Shown: in pieces, positions 48,566-56,867 of the stretch
Position numbering within the stretch: position 1 is the first letter of the stretch
How the letters are laid out: each line of letters opens with the position of its first letter
DNA from: Pseudomonadales bacterium
Lineage (GTDB): Bacteria > Pseudomonadota > Gammaproteobacteria > Pseudomonadales > Azotimanducaceae
NCBI GenBank assembly: GCA_028277965.1
Contig: JANQFF010000367.1
Span: forward strand, 1-63,489
DNA: 63,489 nucleotides
Reading direction: 5' to 3'
Notes under the pieces: model-generated
Databases searched by the model: none
Seen by the model: the letters and a program-made list of their open reading frames with translations, nothing else
What the model was told of the DNA's origin: nothing
Made by a program: the position numbers and the translations under genes

Positions 48566-51523
48566 CTAGAGATTCAGTAACTCCGCCGTACCCCCCACTG
48601 CCGCGGTGTTAGTGGTCACTGTACGTTCCGTTGCAAATCGTTGCAGATAATTCGGCCCCCCGGCCTTCGGGCCGGTTCCCGAATCACCCCGCCCGCCAAA
48701 TGGCTGTTGGCCCGGCACCGCGCCGATCATCGAACGGTTGATATATACGTTCCCGGCACCTGCATGCCGGGCAACGTACTCCGCCCGGCTGTCCACCCTG
48801 CTGTGCAGCCCCACCGTGAGCCCATACCCGGAGCACGTTATCTGCCGCACAACCTCCTCGAATTCTCCCGCCTTGAACCGAGCAACATGCAGACACGGGC
48901 CAAAGTGCTCCTGGCTGAGTTCCTCCATCGACTGAACCTCCAACAACGCGGGGGGCACGAAACACCCTCCTTCCGGAACGGACAGTTGATGCAACAGCCG
49001 TCCCTGCCTGGCATATGCGCTGACATGCGCATTCAGTTCTTTCGCTGCCGCATCGGAAATCACCGGTCCGACGTCCGTAGACAGTTTCCGCTGATCACCT
49101 ACTTTGAGCTCATCCATCGCTCCGCAGATCAGCTCAATCGCAGCGTCCGCAATCTCTTCCTGAAGATACAGAATTCGAACTGCCGAACACCGTTGACCCG
49201 AACTTGAGAAAGCCGATGTGATGACATCGTCCGTGACCTGCTCGAGAAGAGCAGAACTGTCCACAATCATCGCATTCTGCCCACCGGTTTCTGCAATCAG
49301 AGGTGCTATCGGTCGATCAGCATCCGCCATGCGCCGATTGATGATTCGCGCAGTTCGTGTGCTCCCGGTAAAGGCAACGCCGGCTACGAGCGGATGCGAG
49401 ACAAGCTGATCCCCCACATCCGCTCCGCCCTGAACGAGATGAAGGATATCGGTGGGAATCCCCGCTTCATACATCAGCCGAGTAGCAAACACCGCTGTCT
49501 CCGGGGTGTCAGGAGCCGGCTTAGCCACCACCGCATTTCCTGCAACAAGCGCGGCAGCCACCTGCCCTGTAAAGATCGCGAGTGGGAAATTCCATGGGCT
49601 GATACAGACGAAAACCCCCCTTCCGTGGAGACTTAACCGATTCTCCTCCCCGGCAGGGCCCGGCATGACCAACGGAGCCGAGAAGTGCTTGCGGGCTTCG
49701 ACCGCATAGTACCTGCAGAAATCGACAGCTTCCCTGACCTCGTTGACCGCATCGACAACCGTCTTCCCAGCCTCCAGGCATAGCAAAGAGACAAGTTCGT
49801 CTCTGTGGCTGAGCAGTCCTGTCGCAATCCCGTCCAGACGATCTGCCCGCTCGGACGCACCCAGAGCATCCCAGTCAGCCTGGCGGGCTGCTGCGACAGA
49901 GACCGCATCATCGACCTTTTCAGGCGTGGTGTTCTCATGACCGTCCACCGGAAAGGAGACAAGGTTCCTTCGGATGCGTGCAACTTCCGCTCCGTCTGAA
50001 AAGTCGGTCCCGGGGGCCATCTGCCTCGCAGGATCCAGCTCTACAGGTTTCGGAATCTGCGGATGAGGCACCTCTTTCCTCTGCACAAGCCTGTGACCCA
50101 GCCTGACCGGATCTGTGACAAGCTCATCAACAGAGGCATCTTCTGCAAAAAGGCGATTAACAAACGAGCTGTTCGCGCCGTTTTCCAGCAACCTCCGGAC
50201 CAGGTAGGCGAGGAGATCCCGATGACCGCCAACAGGCGCGTAGGTTCGCACTGACGGAAGGTCCGGAACAAGATGGTCAGCCGCCTTGTAAACACTGTCA
50301 CCCATCCCATGCAGTTTCTGCAGCTCTACATCACTCCTGCCTTCCGCCATTTCCACAATCGCTGCAATGCTGAAGGCGTTGTGTGTGGCTATTTGCGGCC
50401 GGATGACACCTTTGTGATTCAACAGGTCGCGAGCGCACACCAGGAAAGAAAGATCAGTTGCAGCTTTGCGTGTGAAGACGGGGTAATCAGCATACCCGTG
50501 GATCTGGGCGTTCTTTATCTCAGCATCCCAGTAAGCGCCTTTGACCAACCGCACCGGGATCGGGTATTGCGTTTGTCTGCCGAGAATCGACAACCATTCA
50601 ATGACATCGCGGGCGCGCCTGCTGTAAGCCTGTACCACAATCCCCGGTACACCCCGGGAGCGGATATCAGGATCGACAGCCAGGCGTTCAAGTATTTCCA
50701 GTGTCAGGCCAAGGCGGTCAGCCTCTTCGGCGTCGAGCGTCACTTCAATGGACCTGTCGAATGCAGCGAGACAGATCTCTTTCATTCGGGGCAGAAGCTC
50801 GGCAAGCACCCGGCGGCGTTGACTGTATTCAAACCGCGGGTGCAGGGCGGATAGTTTTACCGATACCGATGCTCCCGACCGACCCTTGTCGCCGAGCACC
50901 TCCACGGTGCGCAGATAACCGTCCAGATAATTAAGCGCGGCAGGTGTGGTCCGCGCCCCCTCACCCAGCATGTCGTAACTGTAAAGCTGACCTGGCTCGC
51001 TGCGCGACAGAGCTTCCTCCACCGTGCGGCCGAGGACAAATTCCCGGGCCAGTAACCCCATCACCACTCGAATGGCACTACGCACACACGGCCGTCCCAG
51101 CTTCGCGAGAAAGGCGTGATCTCCGCTCGTCACACCCTGACAGATTGCCAGCGCCTGCCGCACCGCCTCTATACTGATGTCTCCACTCCACCCGGGTTCA
51201 TGCCAGTCAGCTGCCCCGAGCTGGTCGGCCAGGAGGGCATCAGCGGTCTCAACGTCGTTCGTCCTGAGCAGGCTTTCCGCCAGCCGCATCAATGCAAGCC
51301 CTTCAGAAGAGGAGAGCGAAAACTCAGACTGAAAACGCTCCATCATCGATCTTTCGCGCGCACACGCACGTGCCCTTTCCACGAGATCTGCGGCACCCGC
51401 CGCGATAGCATCCAACGAAACGTCAAGCGGAGTATTCACGAGTTCTGCAACGAGGTCTGCTTCACTACGGAACTTGTTACACCTCAGCCGCGCGGTCATC
51501 GTGCTCAATGTCTGATCCATCAT
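48566..51523 (-). CDS. putA: Bifunctional proline dehydrogenase/glutamate-semialdehyde dehydrogenase PutA
   Basis: A 985-aa short-type PutA, without an N-terminal ribbon-helix-helix DNA-binding domain. The proline dehydrogenase barrel (about 150-430) holds SVKLSALHPRFEYSQ, RLVKGAYWDAEIK and IATHNAFS; the dehydrogenase half (about 500-960) holds PWNFPLAIFTGQ, FTGSTRTARIIN, ETGGQNAMIVD (glutamate) and SGQRCSAVRILY, with the catalytic cysteine near residue 780. It oxidises proline to glutamate at the inner membrane using FAD and NAD. Its regulation is likely by the divergent Lrp-type gene at 51648. Confidence 0.97.
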   Translation of the reverse strand: MMDQTLSTMTARLRCNKFRSEADLVAELVNTPLDVSLDAIAAGAADLVERARACARERSMMERFQSEFSLSSSEGLALMRLAESLLRTNDVETADALLADQLGAADWHEPGWSGDISIEAVRQALAICQGVTSGDHAFLAKLGRPCVRSAIRVVMGLLAREFVLGRTVEEALSRSEPGQLYSYDMLGEGARTTPAALNYLDGYLRTVEVLGDKGRSGASVSVKLSALHPRFEYSQRRRVLAELLPRMKEICLAAFDRSIEVTLDAEEADRLGLTLEILERLAVDPDIRSRGVPGIVVQAYSRRARDVIEWLSILGRQTQYPIPVRLVKGAYWDAEIKNAQIHGYADYPVFTRKAATDLSFLVCARDLLNHKGVIRPQIATHNAFSIAAIVEMAEGRSDVELQKLHGMGDSVYKAADHLVPDLPSVRTYAPVGGHRDLLAYLVRRLLENGANSSFVNRLFAEDASVDELVTDPVRLGHRLVQRKEVPHPQIPKPVELDPARQMAPGTDFSDGAEVARIRRNLVSFPVDGHENTTPEKVDDAVSVAAARQADWDALGASERADRLDGIATGLLSHRDELVSLLCLEAGKTVVDAVNEVREAVDFCRYYAVEARKHFSAPLVMPGPAGEENRLSLHGRGVFVCISPWNFPLAIFTGQVAAALVAGNAVVAKPAPDTPETAVFATRLMYEAGIPTDILHLVQGGADVGDQLVSHPLVAGVAFTGSTRTARIINRRMADADRPIAPLIAETGGQNAMIVDSSALLEQVTDDVITSAFSSSGQRCSAVRILYLQEEIADAAIELICGAMDELKVGDQRKLSTDVGPVISDAAAKELNAHVSAYARQGRLLHQLSVPEGGCFVPPALLEVQSMEELSQEHFGPCLHVARFKAGEFEEVVRQITCSGYGLTVGLHSRVDSRAEYVARHAGAGNVYINRSMIGAVPGQQPFGGRGDSGTGPKAGGPNYLQRFATERTVTTNTAAVGGTAELLNL

Positions 51524-51559
51524 CGGTTTGCCCTGATGAACGTGCGGATATTCTCTACG

Positions 51560-51590
51560 CTAAATAGCGATATATGCTTCTAAATAGCGA
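51560..51590. promoter_or_regulatory. Direct repeats, candidate Lrp-family operators for putA and the regulator
   Basis: CTAAATAGCGA occurs at 51560-51570 and again at 51580-51590, exactly 20 bases (two helical turns) apart, in the 124-base A+T-rich interval between the divergent putA and Lrp-family genes. A degenerate inverse copy, GCGCTATCTAC, lies at 51619-51629. Phased repeats suit cooperative binding by a multimeric Lrp-type protein. Confidence 0.55.
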
Positions 51591-51647
51591 GTTTTTCCGA
51601 TATAAACTCTATCAATAAGCGCTATCTACAGTTATTTATACTGTTCT

Positions 51648-52115
51648 ATGATGAAGAGTCTCGACGGCACCGACCGCAAAATCCTTTCTGTGCTGCAACG
51701 CGAGGGTCGTATATCCAACGTCGACCTTGCTCGCGATATCAACCTGAGCCCAACGCCGTGTCTCGAACGCGTGCGTCGTCTCGAGAAAGACGGCTACATA
51801 ACAGGCTACATGGCCCTGATCGACGCAGAACGACTGAACCAGGCATTTGTGGCATTCGTAACCGTTGATCTCGACCAGACAAGCACCGAAGTCTTTGACG
51901 CTTTCGCTCGCCAGGTGCGTCTGCTTCATGAGGTCGCTGAGTGTCACATGGTTGGCGGAGGGTTCGACTACCTTCTCAAAGTCCGGACATCGGATATGGC
52001 GGCATACCGTGAATTCCTGGGTGAACGGTTATCGACGCTTCCCCACGTTGCCCAGACCCACACCTATTTTGTGATGGAGGAGGTGGTGGTCGATCCGACC
52101 ATCAATGTGACATGA
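51648..52115 (+). CDS. Lrp/AsnC family transcriptional regulator (putative PutR)
   Basis: A 155-aa regulator with an N-terminal winged helix-turn-helix (LDGTDRKILSVLQREGRISNVDLARDINLSPTPCLERVRRLEKDGYI) and a C-terminal RAM domain (about 75-150, with ECHMVGGGFDYLLKVR). Such proteins next to putA are often proline-responsive activators. The ATG is very close to the TATACT hexamer at 51637-51642, so either the transcript is almost leaderless or another promoter (TATAAA at 51601) is used. Confidence 0.92.
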   Translation: MMKSLDGTDRKILSVLQREGRISNVDLARDINLSPTPCLERVRRLEKDGYITGYMALIDAERLNQAFVAFVTVDLDQTSTEVFDAFARQVRLLHEVAECHMVGGGFDYLLKVRTSDMAAYREFLGERLSTLPHVAQTHTYFVMEEVVVDPTINVT

Positions 52116-52128
52116 ACGCTGTCGAAGA

Positions 52129-52152
52129 ATCGCGGCTAAAGCCGCTCCTACA
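52129..52152. repeat. REP-like element
   Basis: ATCGCGGCTAAAGCCGCTCC followed by TACA matches the left arm of the pair at 16608. It is located between the end of the Lrp-type gene and the end of gabD, which converge. Confidence 0.8.
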
Positions 52153-52188
52153 GAGGTAGCAAGACTGAGCCGCTCTGGACGCTATCGA

Positions 52189-53646
52189 TCAGGTATCGAG
52201 GCCCCCCATACAGAGGTATTTGATCTCGAGGTACTCGTCACAGCCGTACTTCGAGCCTTCACGACCGCTGCCGGATTCTTTCATCCCGCCGAACGGCGCC
52301 ATCTCATTGGAGACGATGCCTTCGTTGATCCCGACGATCCCGTACTCCAGGCCCTCCGCGACGCGCCAGATCCGCCCGACATCCCGGGCGTAGAAGTATG
52401 CTGCCAGACCAAACTCAGTCTGGTTGGCAAGGCGAATACCCTCCTCTTCCGTCTCGAAGCGCACGAGTGGCGCAACCGGGCCAAAAATCTCTTCTTTGAA
52501 GACCCGCATCTCGTCTGACACTTCCGTCAGGACAGTCGGCGCCACAAAACTGCCGCCGAGCCCACCGTCGTCACCGCCTACAACCACCGTGGCTCCTCTT
52601 GTCCGCGCATCGTCGATCATATCTTTGACAGTATCCGCTGCACCCTGATCGATCAGCGGTCCAATGGTGACGCCATCGTCGAGACCGTTGCCCATCGCAA
52701 GCTCACGAACCGTGTCCGCAAGTTTTTCTGCAAATTCGTTGTACACACCCGCCTGGACGAGCATCCGGTTGGCACAGACACAGGTCTGACCGGCGTTTCG
52801 GTACTTCGAAGCCATGGCACCAACGACAGCGGCGTCCACGTCCGCGTCATCAAACACCATAAACGGGGCATTTCCACCGAGTTCCATCGACGTGCGTTTG
52901 ACCGTCCCCGCGCAATCGCGAATGAGAGACTTGCCAACCTCTGTACTGCCCGTGAAGGTGAGCTTACGAACAAGCGGATTCCCCGTAATTTCAGCCCCAA
53001 TCTCCGCGGTGTTACCTGCCAGCACGTTCACCACACCTGGAGGGATACCAGCACGGTCTGCAAGTTCCGCAATGGCAAAAGCGGACAACGGTGTCGCATT
53101 AGCGGGTTTACATACAACCGTACAACCCGTCGCGAGTGCCGGTGCGATCTTTCGCGTCAGCATGGCATTCGGAAAGTTCCACGGTGTGATACATCCCACC
53201 ACACCCACGGGTTCTTTTACGACGACAATACGACGATCGCTTGCCGGGCCGGGGATCGTGTCACCGTAGATACGCTTGGCTTCTTCGGCAAACCACTCGA
53301 GAAAGTTGGCACCGTAGACAACTTCTCCTCTGGACTCCGCCAGCGGTTTACCCTGCTCAACAGTCATGATGTAAGCAAGGTCATCCTGATGCTCCATCAT
53401 GAGGTCGAAGAGTCTGCGCACATATGCGCTCCGCTCTTTGGCTGGCCGGCTGCGCCAGTCTTTCTGTGCACGTGCAGCAGCTTCTATGGCCCGCCGTGTC
53501 TCGCCTGTACCGCACCTGGCTATTTCGGCGATCGCCTCACCGTTAGCGGGATTCACGACCTGATTGGTCGCTCCATCGTCCGCATCGATCCAGGCACCGT
53601 CGATATAGGCCTGCGTACGCCACAGTTTCGAATCTTTGAGCTCCAT
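52189..53646 (-). CDS. gabD: Succinate-semialdehyde dehydrogenase, NAD(P)-dependent
   Basis: A 485-aa aldehyde dehydrogenase with PWNFPNAMLTRK, FTGSTEVGKS, MELGGNAPFMVFDDAD (catalytic glutamate) and AGQTCVCANRMLVQ (catalytic cysteine near residue 287). The pattern LTRKIAPALATGCTVVCKPA and the C-terminus MAPFGGMKESGSGREGSKYG fit GabD. It would oxidise succinate semialdehyde to succinate, which is the last step of homoprotocatechuate breakdown. It shares one base (TGATG) with the dioxygenase stop, so it is in the hpa-type operon. Confidence 0.92.
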   Translation of the reverse strand: MELKDSKLWRTQAYIDGAWIDADDGATNQVVNPANGEAIAEIARCGTGETRRAIEAAARAQKDWRSRPAKERSAYVRRLFDLMMEHQDDLAYIMTVEQGKPLAESRGEVVYGANFLEWFAEEAKRIYGDTIPGPASDRRIVVVKEPVGVVGCITPWNFPNAMLTRKIAPALATGCTVVCKPANATPLSAFAIAELADRAGIPPGVVNVLAGNTAEIGAEITGNPLVRKLTFTGSTEVGKSLIRDCAGTVKRTSMELGGNAPFMVFDDADVDAAVVGAMASKYRNAGQTCVCANRMLVQAGVYNEFAEKLADTVRELAMGNGLDDGVTIGPLIDQGAADTVKDMIDDARTRGATVVVGGDDGGLGGSFVAPTVLTEVSDEMRVFKEEIFGPVAPLVRFETEEEGIRLANQTEFGLAAYFYARDVGRIWRVAEGLEYGIVGINEGIVSNEMAPFGGMKESGSGREGSKYGCDEYLEIKYLCMGGLDT

Positions 53647-54479
53647 CAGGCAGTCTCCTCAAGCGCGAATCTTGCGACCGTACACCCCACGGCAAAAATC
53701 GGCAATTGTGCTGTGTAGAACTGAAGGTCGCCCCTGCCCCGCGCCGCGGCAGCAGCGGCGATATAAGTTCGAATCTCAAATCCACCCTGGCCACCGTCCG
53801 CATAGGTTTCCTCATCGGTGTAGGAGAGCAAAGCATCACGGTCCTGGCGCATCAGCCGCTCAAGAAATTCCCGGTCCCAGGCTTCGTTGATTTTTCCGGA
53901 ATCCGGGGTGGCTGGCCAGTGAGATATCCCACCGGTACCTATCAATGCGACTTTTTCTTCAGACAGATCACATGCTCGCCGCAGCGCTTCGCCAAAAGCC
54001 CAGGCTCTTGACAAGGGAGTCAACGGAGGTCCCTGGCAATTGATATTGACCGGGATGACACGCATGCGCCCATCCGGATTCAAAAAGTGCAGTGGCACCA
54101 TGATGCCGTGATCACATTTCCACTCCTCGGCAAAAGCCACATCCACCGTCTGCATGATTTCTTTGGTCATCTCGAGCGCGAGATCCGGTGCGCCTTTGAT
54201 GACGGTTTTAGGGATGCCGAGCCAATCCGGGTCTTCAATGGGCCCTTCGTGTTTTTCACCAATCCCGATACAGAACGCCGGCATGTTATCCATGAAGAAG
54301 TTGGCGAAGTGCTCAGCGGCAACAACAACCAGTACCTCGGCCCCGCTGTCCTCGATTTCCTGCCGCTGTTTATCCAGTGCTGCGTAGAGCCGGTCCCGTT
54401 CTTGTGTGTTTTCAACCAGGTGTGCCCTGCCTGTGATACCGGGTCCATGGCTGACAACGCCTGCGTAAACCAATGTCAT
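53646..54479 (-). CDS. LigB-type extradiol ring-cleavage dioxygenase, catalytic subunit
   Basis: A 277-aa class III extradiol dioxygenase. Iron ligand candidates are the histidine in VVSHGPGITG, the histidine in VAAEHFANFFMDNMPAF and a downstream glutamate. IGTGGISHWP has the conserved catalytic histidine. The start is ATG 54479, which overlaps the LigA-like stop (ATGA). From its neighbours it most likely opens the ring of homoprotocatechuate (3,4-dihydroxyphenylacetate); protocatechuate or gallate-type substrates cannot be excluded. This is the LigB subunit type, not the single-chain HpaD type common in hpa clusters. Confidence 0.88.
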   Translation of the reverse strand: MTLVYAGVVSHGPGITGRAHLVENTQERDRLYAALDKQRQEIEDSGAEVLVVVAAEHFANFFMDNMPAFCIGIGEKHEGPIEDPDWLGIPKTVIKGAPDLALEMTKEIMQTVDVAFAEEWKCDHGIMVPLHFLNPDGRMRVIPVNINCQGPPLTPLSRAWAFGEALRRACDLSEEKVALIGTGGISHWPATPDSGKINEAWDREFLERLMRQDRDALLSYTDEETYADGGQGGFEIRTYIAAAAAARGRGDLQFYTAQLPIFAVGCTVARFALEETA

Positions 54480-54826
54480 TTGGCCGTATCCTTCTGTTTC
54501 GAGTCTTCTTGCGTGAATGCCTTGCCGCCACCGGTCATTGTATAAACACCTGCGCGGACGGGTCCGTGTTGGGCAATACCGTCTCGCATGAGTTGCAGGT
54601 AATCGAACCACTCGATTCCAAGCAGGGCTGCGTAGTGCATCAGGATCTGACCATTGACTCCCAGTACATACAGAAGCCCAATGTCACCGTCGATCAGCGC
54701 CTGACGTTCCTCATCGCTGAGATCGTACTGGTCCAGCAACTCATCGAGGTTTTCGTGGTACTGGGCTTTAACACGATCATCCCGGTTGAGGTTGTAGAGA
54801 AACTTCTGAAGATAGTAGAGGCTCAC
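54476..54826 (-). CDS. LigA-type small subunit of extradiol dioxygenase
   Basis: A 116-aa helical protein resembling the LigA domain of protocatechuate 4,5-dioxygenase (VSLYYLQKFLYNLNRDDR, then LSDEERQALIDGDIGLLYVLGVNGQILMHYAALLG). The start is GTG at 54826, overlapping the hpaE-type stop (GTGA). It probably pairs with the LigB-like subunit encoded directly downstream to close the active site. Confidence 0.85.
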   Translation of the reverse strand: MSLYYLQKFLYNLNRDDRVKAQYHENLDELLDQYDLSDEERQALIDGDIGLLYVLGVNGQILMHYAALLGIEWFDYLQLMRDGIAQHGPVRAGVYTMTGGGKAFTQEDSKQKDTAK

Positions 54827-56346
54827 GTCCCTTTTCCTATTTTCGGTACCGAATGGGTATCCGCCGCGATACACACATTCTTGGTTTCCATATAGAAATC
54901 GAAACTGTAGTCGCCGCCGTCACGACCGATACCGCTCGATTTCATGCCGCCGAATGGGGAAGGCAGATGGCGGTTGTTTTCCGAGTTCACCCACACCATC
55001 CCCACATCCAGGTCTCTTGCCATTCGTATACTCCGCCCGGTGTCAGACGTCCATACATAACCTGCGAGTCCATACTTGACGTCGTTTGCAAGCGCGAGCG
55101 CTTCCGCCTCGTCAGCAAACGGTATGGCTGTGAGTACCGGGCCAAAAATCTCTTCCTGGGCAATCTTCATATCATTCCGTGCGCCTGTGAAAAGCGTTGG
55201 TGCAACAAAATTACCGGCGCCATTAAGCGGCTGCGGTTCACCACCAACAGCAATTGTCGCTCCTTCCTGCCTGGCAGTCTCAAAATAGCTGCAGACCTTG
55301 TCGTAGTGCCTGCGATGAATGAGCGGACCGACCTCAGTAGCCGGGTCGAGTGGGTGCCCTACTACAAGATGCCGGACACGTTCAGTGACCCGCTCAATGA
55401 ACTCATCCTGTATGGATGCTTCGATAAGCAGACGGCTGGATGAAGTGCAGCGTTCACCGTTCAGGCTGTAGATCATGAACACCACTGCATCGAGAGCACG
55501 TTCGAGATCAGCATCGGCAAAGACAATGACCGGGTTTTTGCCGCCAAGCTCGAAGTGCACACGTTTCAGCGTATCCGCGCCCTGCTTCATGATGTGGCTG
55601 CCCGTGACCGACTCACCTACAAAAGCTACCGCTTTGATCGCGGGATGTTCGGTCAACGCTTTTCCCGCTGTCTCACCAAGGCCGTTCACAGTGTTCATCA
55701 CCCCCGCGGGCAAACCAGCCTCGTGCATGATGTCGACGAGCAACGAAGCTGAGCACGGGGACCACTCCGCGGGTTTGTGGACTACTGTGCACCCGGCAGC
55801 CAGAGCAGGGGCGATTTTCCAGGTAGAAAGCATGAACGGTGTATTCCAGGGTGTGATGACACCTACCGGCCCAATCGGCTGACGCAGGCTGTAGTTGAGG
55901 TGATCAGCTGCTGGCAGCGACAGGCCGTCTCTTGCGTTCGGCGCCATATCCGCAAAGAAGCGGAAATTCTCAGCTCCACGTATGGCTGCCTTGCTCATGA
56001 ACCTGAGCGCCTGACCCGTGTCGTAGCTTTCGATGAGTGCAATTTCCCGTGCGTTAGCCTCAATTGCATCGGCAATGCTGTGTAAAAGCGTCCTGCGCTC
56101 GTCTCCTGCCATTGACGCCCAGGCAGGGAAGGCAGCTTCAGCAGCACGACATGCAGCGTCGATGTCCTCAGCATTCCCGGAAGCCACAGCACCCAGGTCC
56201 GAGTTATCGATTGGCGTGTAATTCTGAAAAGTCTCGCCCGACGAACCGGGCGTACGCTCGCCGTCAATCACATGACCGAGCGTCGCCCCCCTGAACCGTT
56301 CGATTGTCCCGCCAACATCTGCCAGATTCTGTTCCAGATCACTCAT
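54823..56346 (-). CDS. hpaE: 5-Carboxymethyl-2-hydroxymuconate-semialdehyde dehydrogenase HpaE
   Basis: A 507-aa aldehyde dehydrogenase. PWNTPFMLSTWKIAPALAAG, FVGESVTGSHIMKQGADTLKRVHFELGGKNP (catalytic glutamate) and LNGERCTSSSRLLIEASI (catalytic cysteine near residue 300) match HpaE/HpcC, which oxidises the ring-fission aldehyde from homoprotocatechuate. It is divergent from hpaR, with a 59-base promoter region containing a 16-bp palindrome. It is the first gene of the four-gene operon hpaE-ligA-ligB-gabD. Confidence 0.92.
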   Translation of the reverse strand: MSDLEQNLADVGGTIERFRGATLGHVIDGERTPGSSGETFQNYTPIDNSDLGAVASGNAEDIDAACRAAEAAFPAWASMAGDERRTLLHSIADAIEANAREIALIESYDTGQALRFMSKAAIRGAENFRFFADMAPNARDGLSLPAADHLNYSLRQPIGPVGVITPWNTPFMLSTWKIAPALAAGCTVVHKPAEWSPCSASLLVDIMHEAGLPAGVMNTVNGLGETAGKALTEHPAIKAVAFVGESVTGSHIMKQGADTLKRVHFELGGKNPVIVFADADLERALDAVVFMIYSLNGERCTSSSRLLIEASIQDEFIERVTERVRHLVVGHPLDPATEVGPLIHRRHYDKVCSYFETARQEGATIAVGGEPQPLNGAGNFVAPTLFTGARNDMKIAQEEIFGPVLTAIPFADEAEALALANDVKYGLAGYVWTSDTGRSIRMARDLDVGMVWVNSENNRHLPSPFGGMKSSGIGRDGGDYSFDFYMETKNVCIAADTHSVPKIGKGT

Positions 56347-56351
56347 TTTTA

Positions 56352-56367
56352 ATTTAACATGTTAAAT
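56352..56367. promoter_or_regulatory. Palindromic operator, probable HpaR site
   Basis: ATTTAACATGTTAAAT is a perfect 16-bp palindrome lying between the divergent hpaE and hpaR starts. Such A/T-rich palindromes are typical MarR-family operators, and hpaR begins 39 bases away. It could control both directions. Confidence 0.68.
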
Positions 56368-56405
56368 AGTTGGGTTAGAATAACCAGATCAATCCGGATA
56401 AGCAA

Positions 56406-56867
56406 ATGTCAGAACTCAGACCCATACAGCAGAGCCTTCCTCTGCAGCTCCTCAAAGCGCGCGAGGCGGCCATGTCCCGGTTTCGGCCGATGCTGCGCTC
56501 CCATGATCTGACTGAACAGCAATGGCGCGTCATTCGTGTTCTGGCAGCAGAAGGGTCCCTGGATGCCGGTGACCTTGCCGCAAGGACTTACCTCCTCGCA
56601 CCCAGCCTCACCCGCATTCTGCAGACCCTCGATAATCAGGGGCTGATATCACGGCGCGCAGCATCCAACGACCAGCGTCGGTCATTGATCTCTCTCACCA
56701 CTGAGGGCCAGCAGAAGTTCACCGATGTAAGCCCCCACTCGGAAGCTCTTTATCAACTCATCGAGCGTCAATTCGGTTCGCAGAAACTCACCCAGCTCTA
56801 CAACCTTCTGGACGAACTCACCGTCTCAATAAAGACAGATGGAAAAGGAGAAGCCCGTGCTCACTGA
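56406..56867 (+). CDS. hpaR: MarR-type repressor HpaR
   Basis: A 153-aa MarR family protein with the winged helix spanning LTEQQWRVIRVLAAEGSLDAGDLAARTYLLAPSLTRILQTLDNQGLISRR. HpaR represses homoprotocatechuate genes and responds to the aromatic substrate. It is divergent from hpaE and overlaps hpaH by 11 bases, so it would control its own operon and the dehydrogenase operon. Confidence 0.92.
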   Translation: MSELRPIQQSLPLQLLKAREAAMSRFRPMLRSHDLTEQQWRVIRVLAAEGSLDAGDLAARTYLLAPSLTRILQTLDNQGLISRRAASNDQRRSLISLTTEGQQKFTDVSPHSEALYQLIERQFGSQKLTQLYNLLDELTVSIKTDGKGEARAH

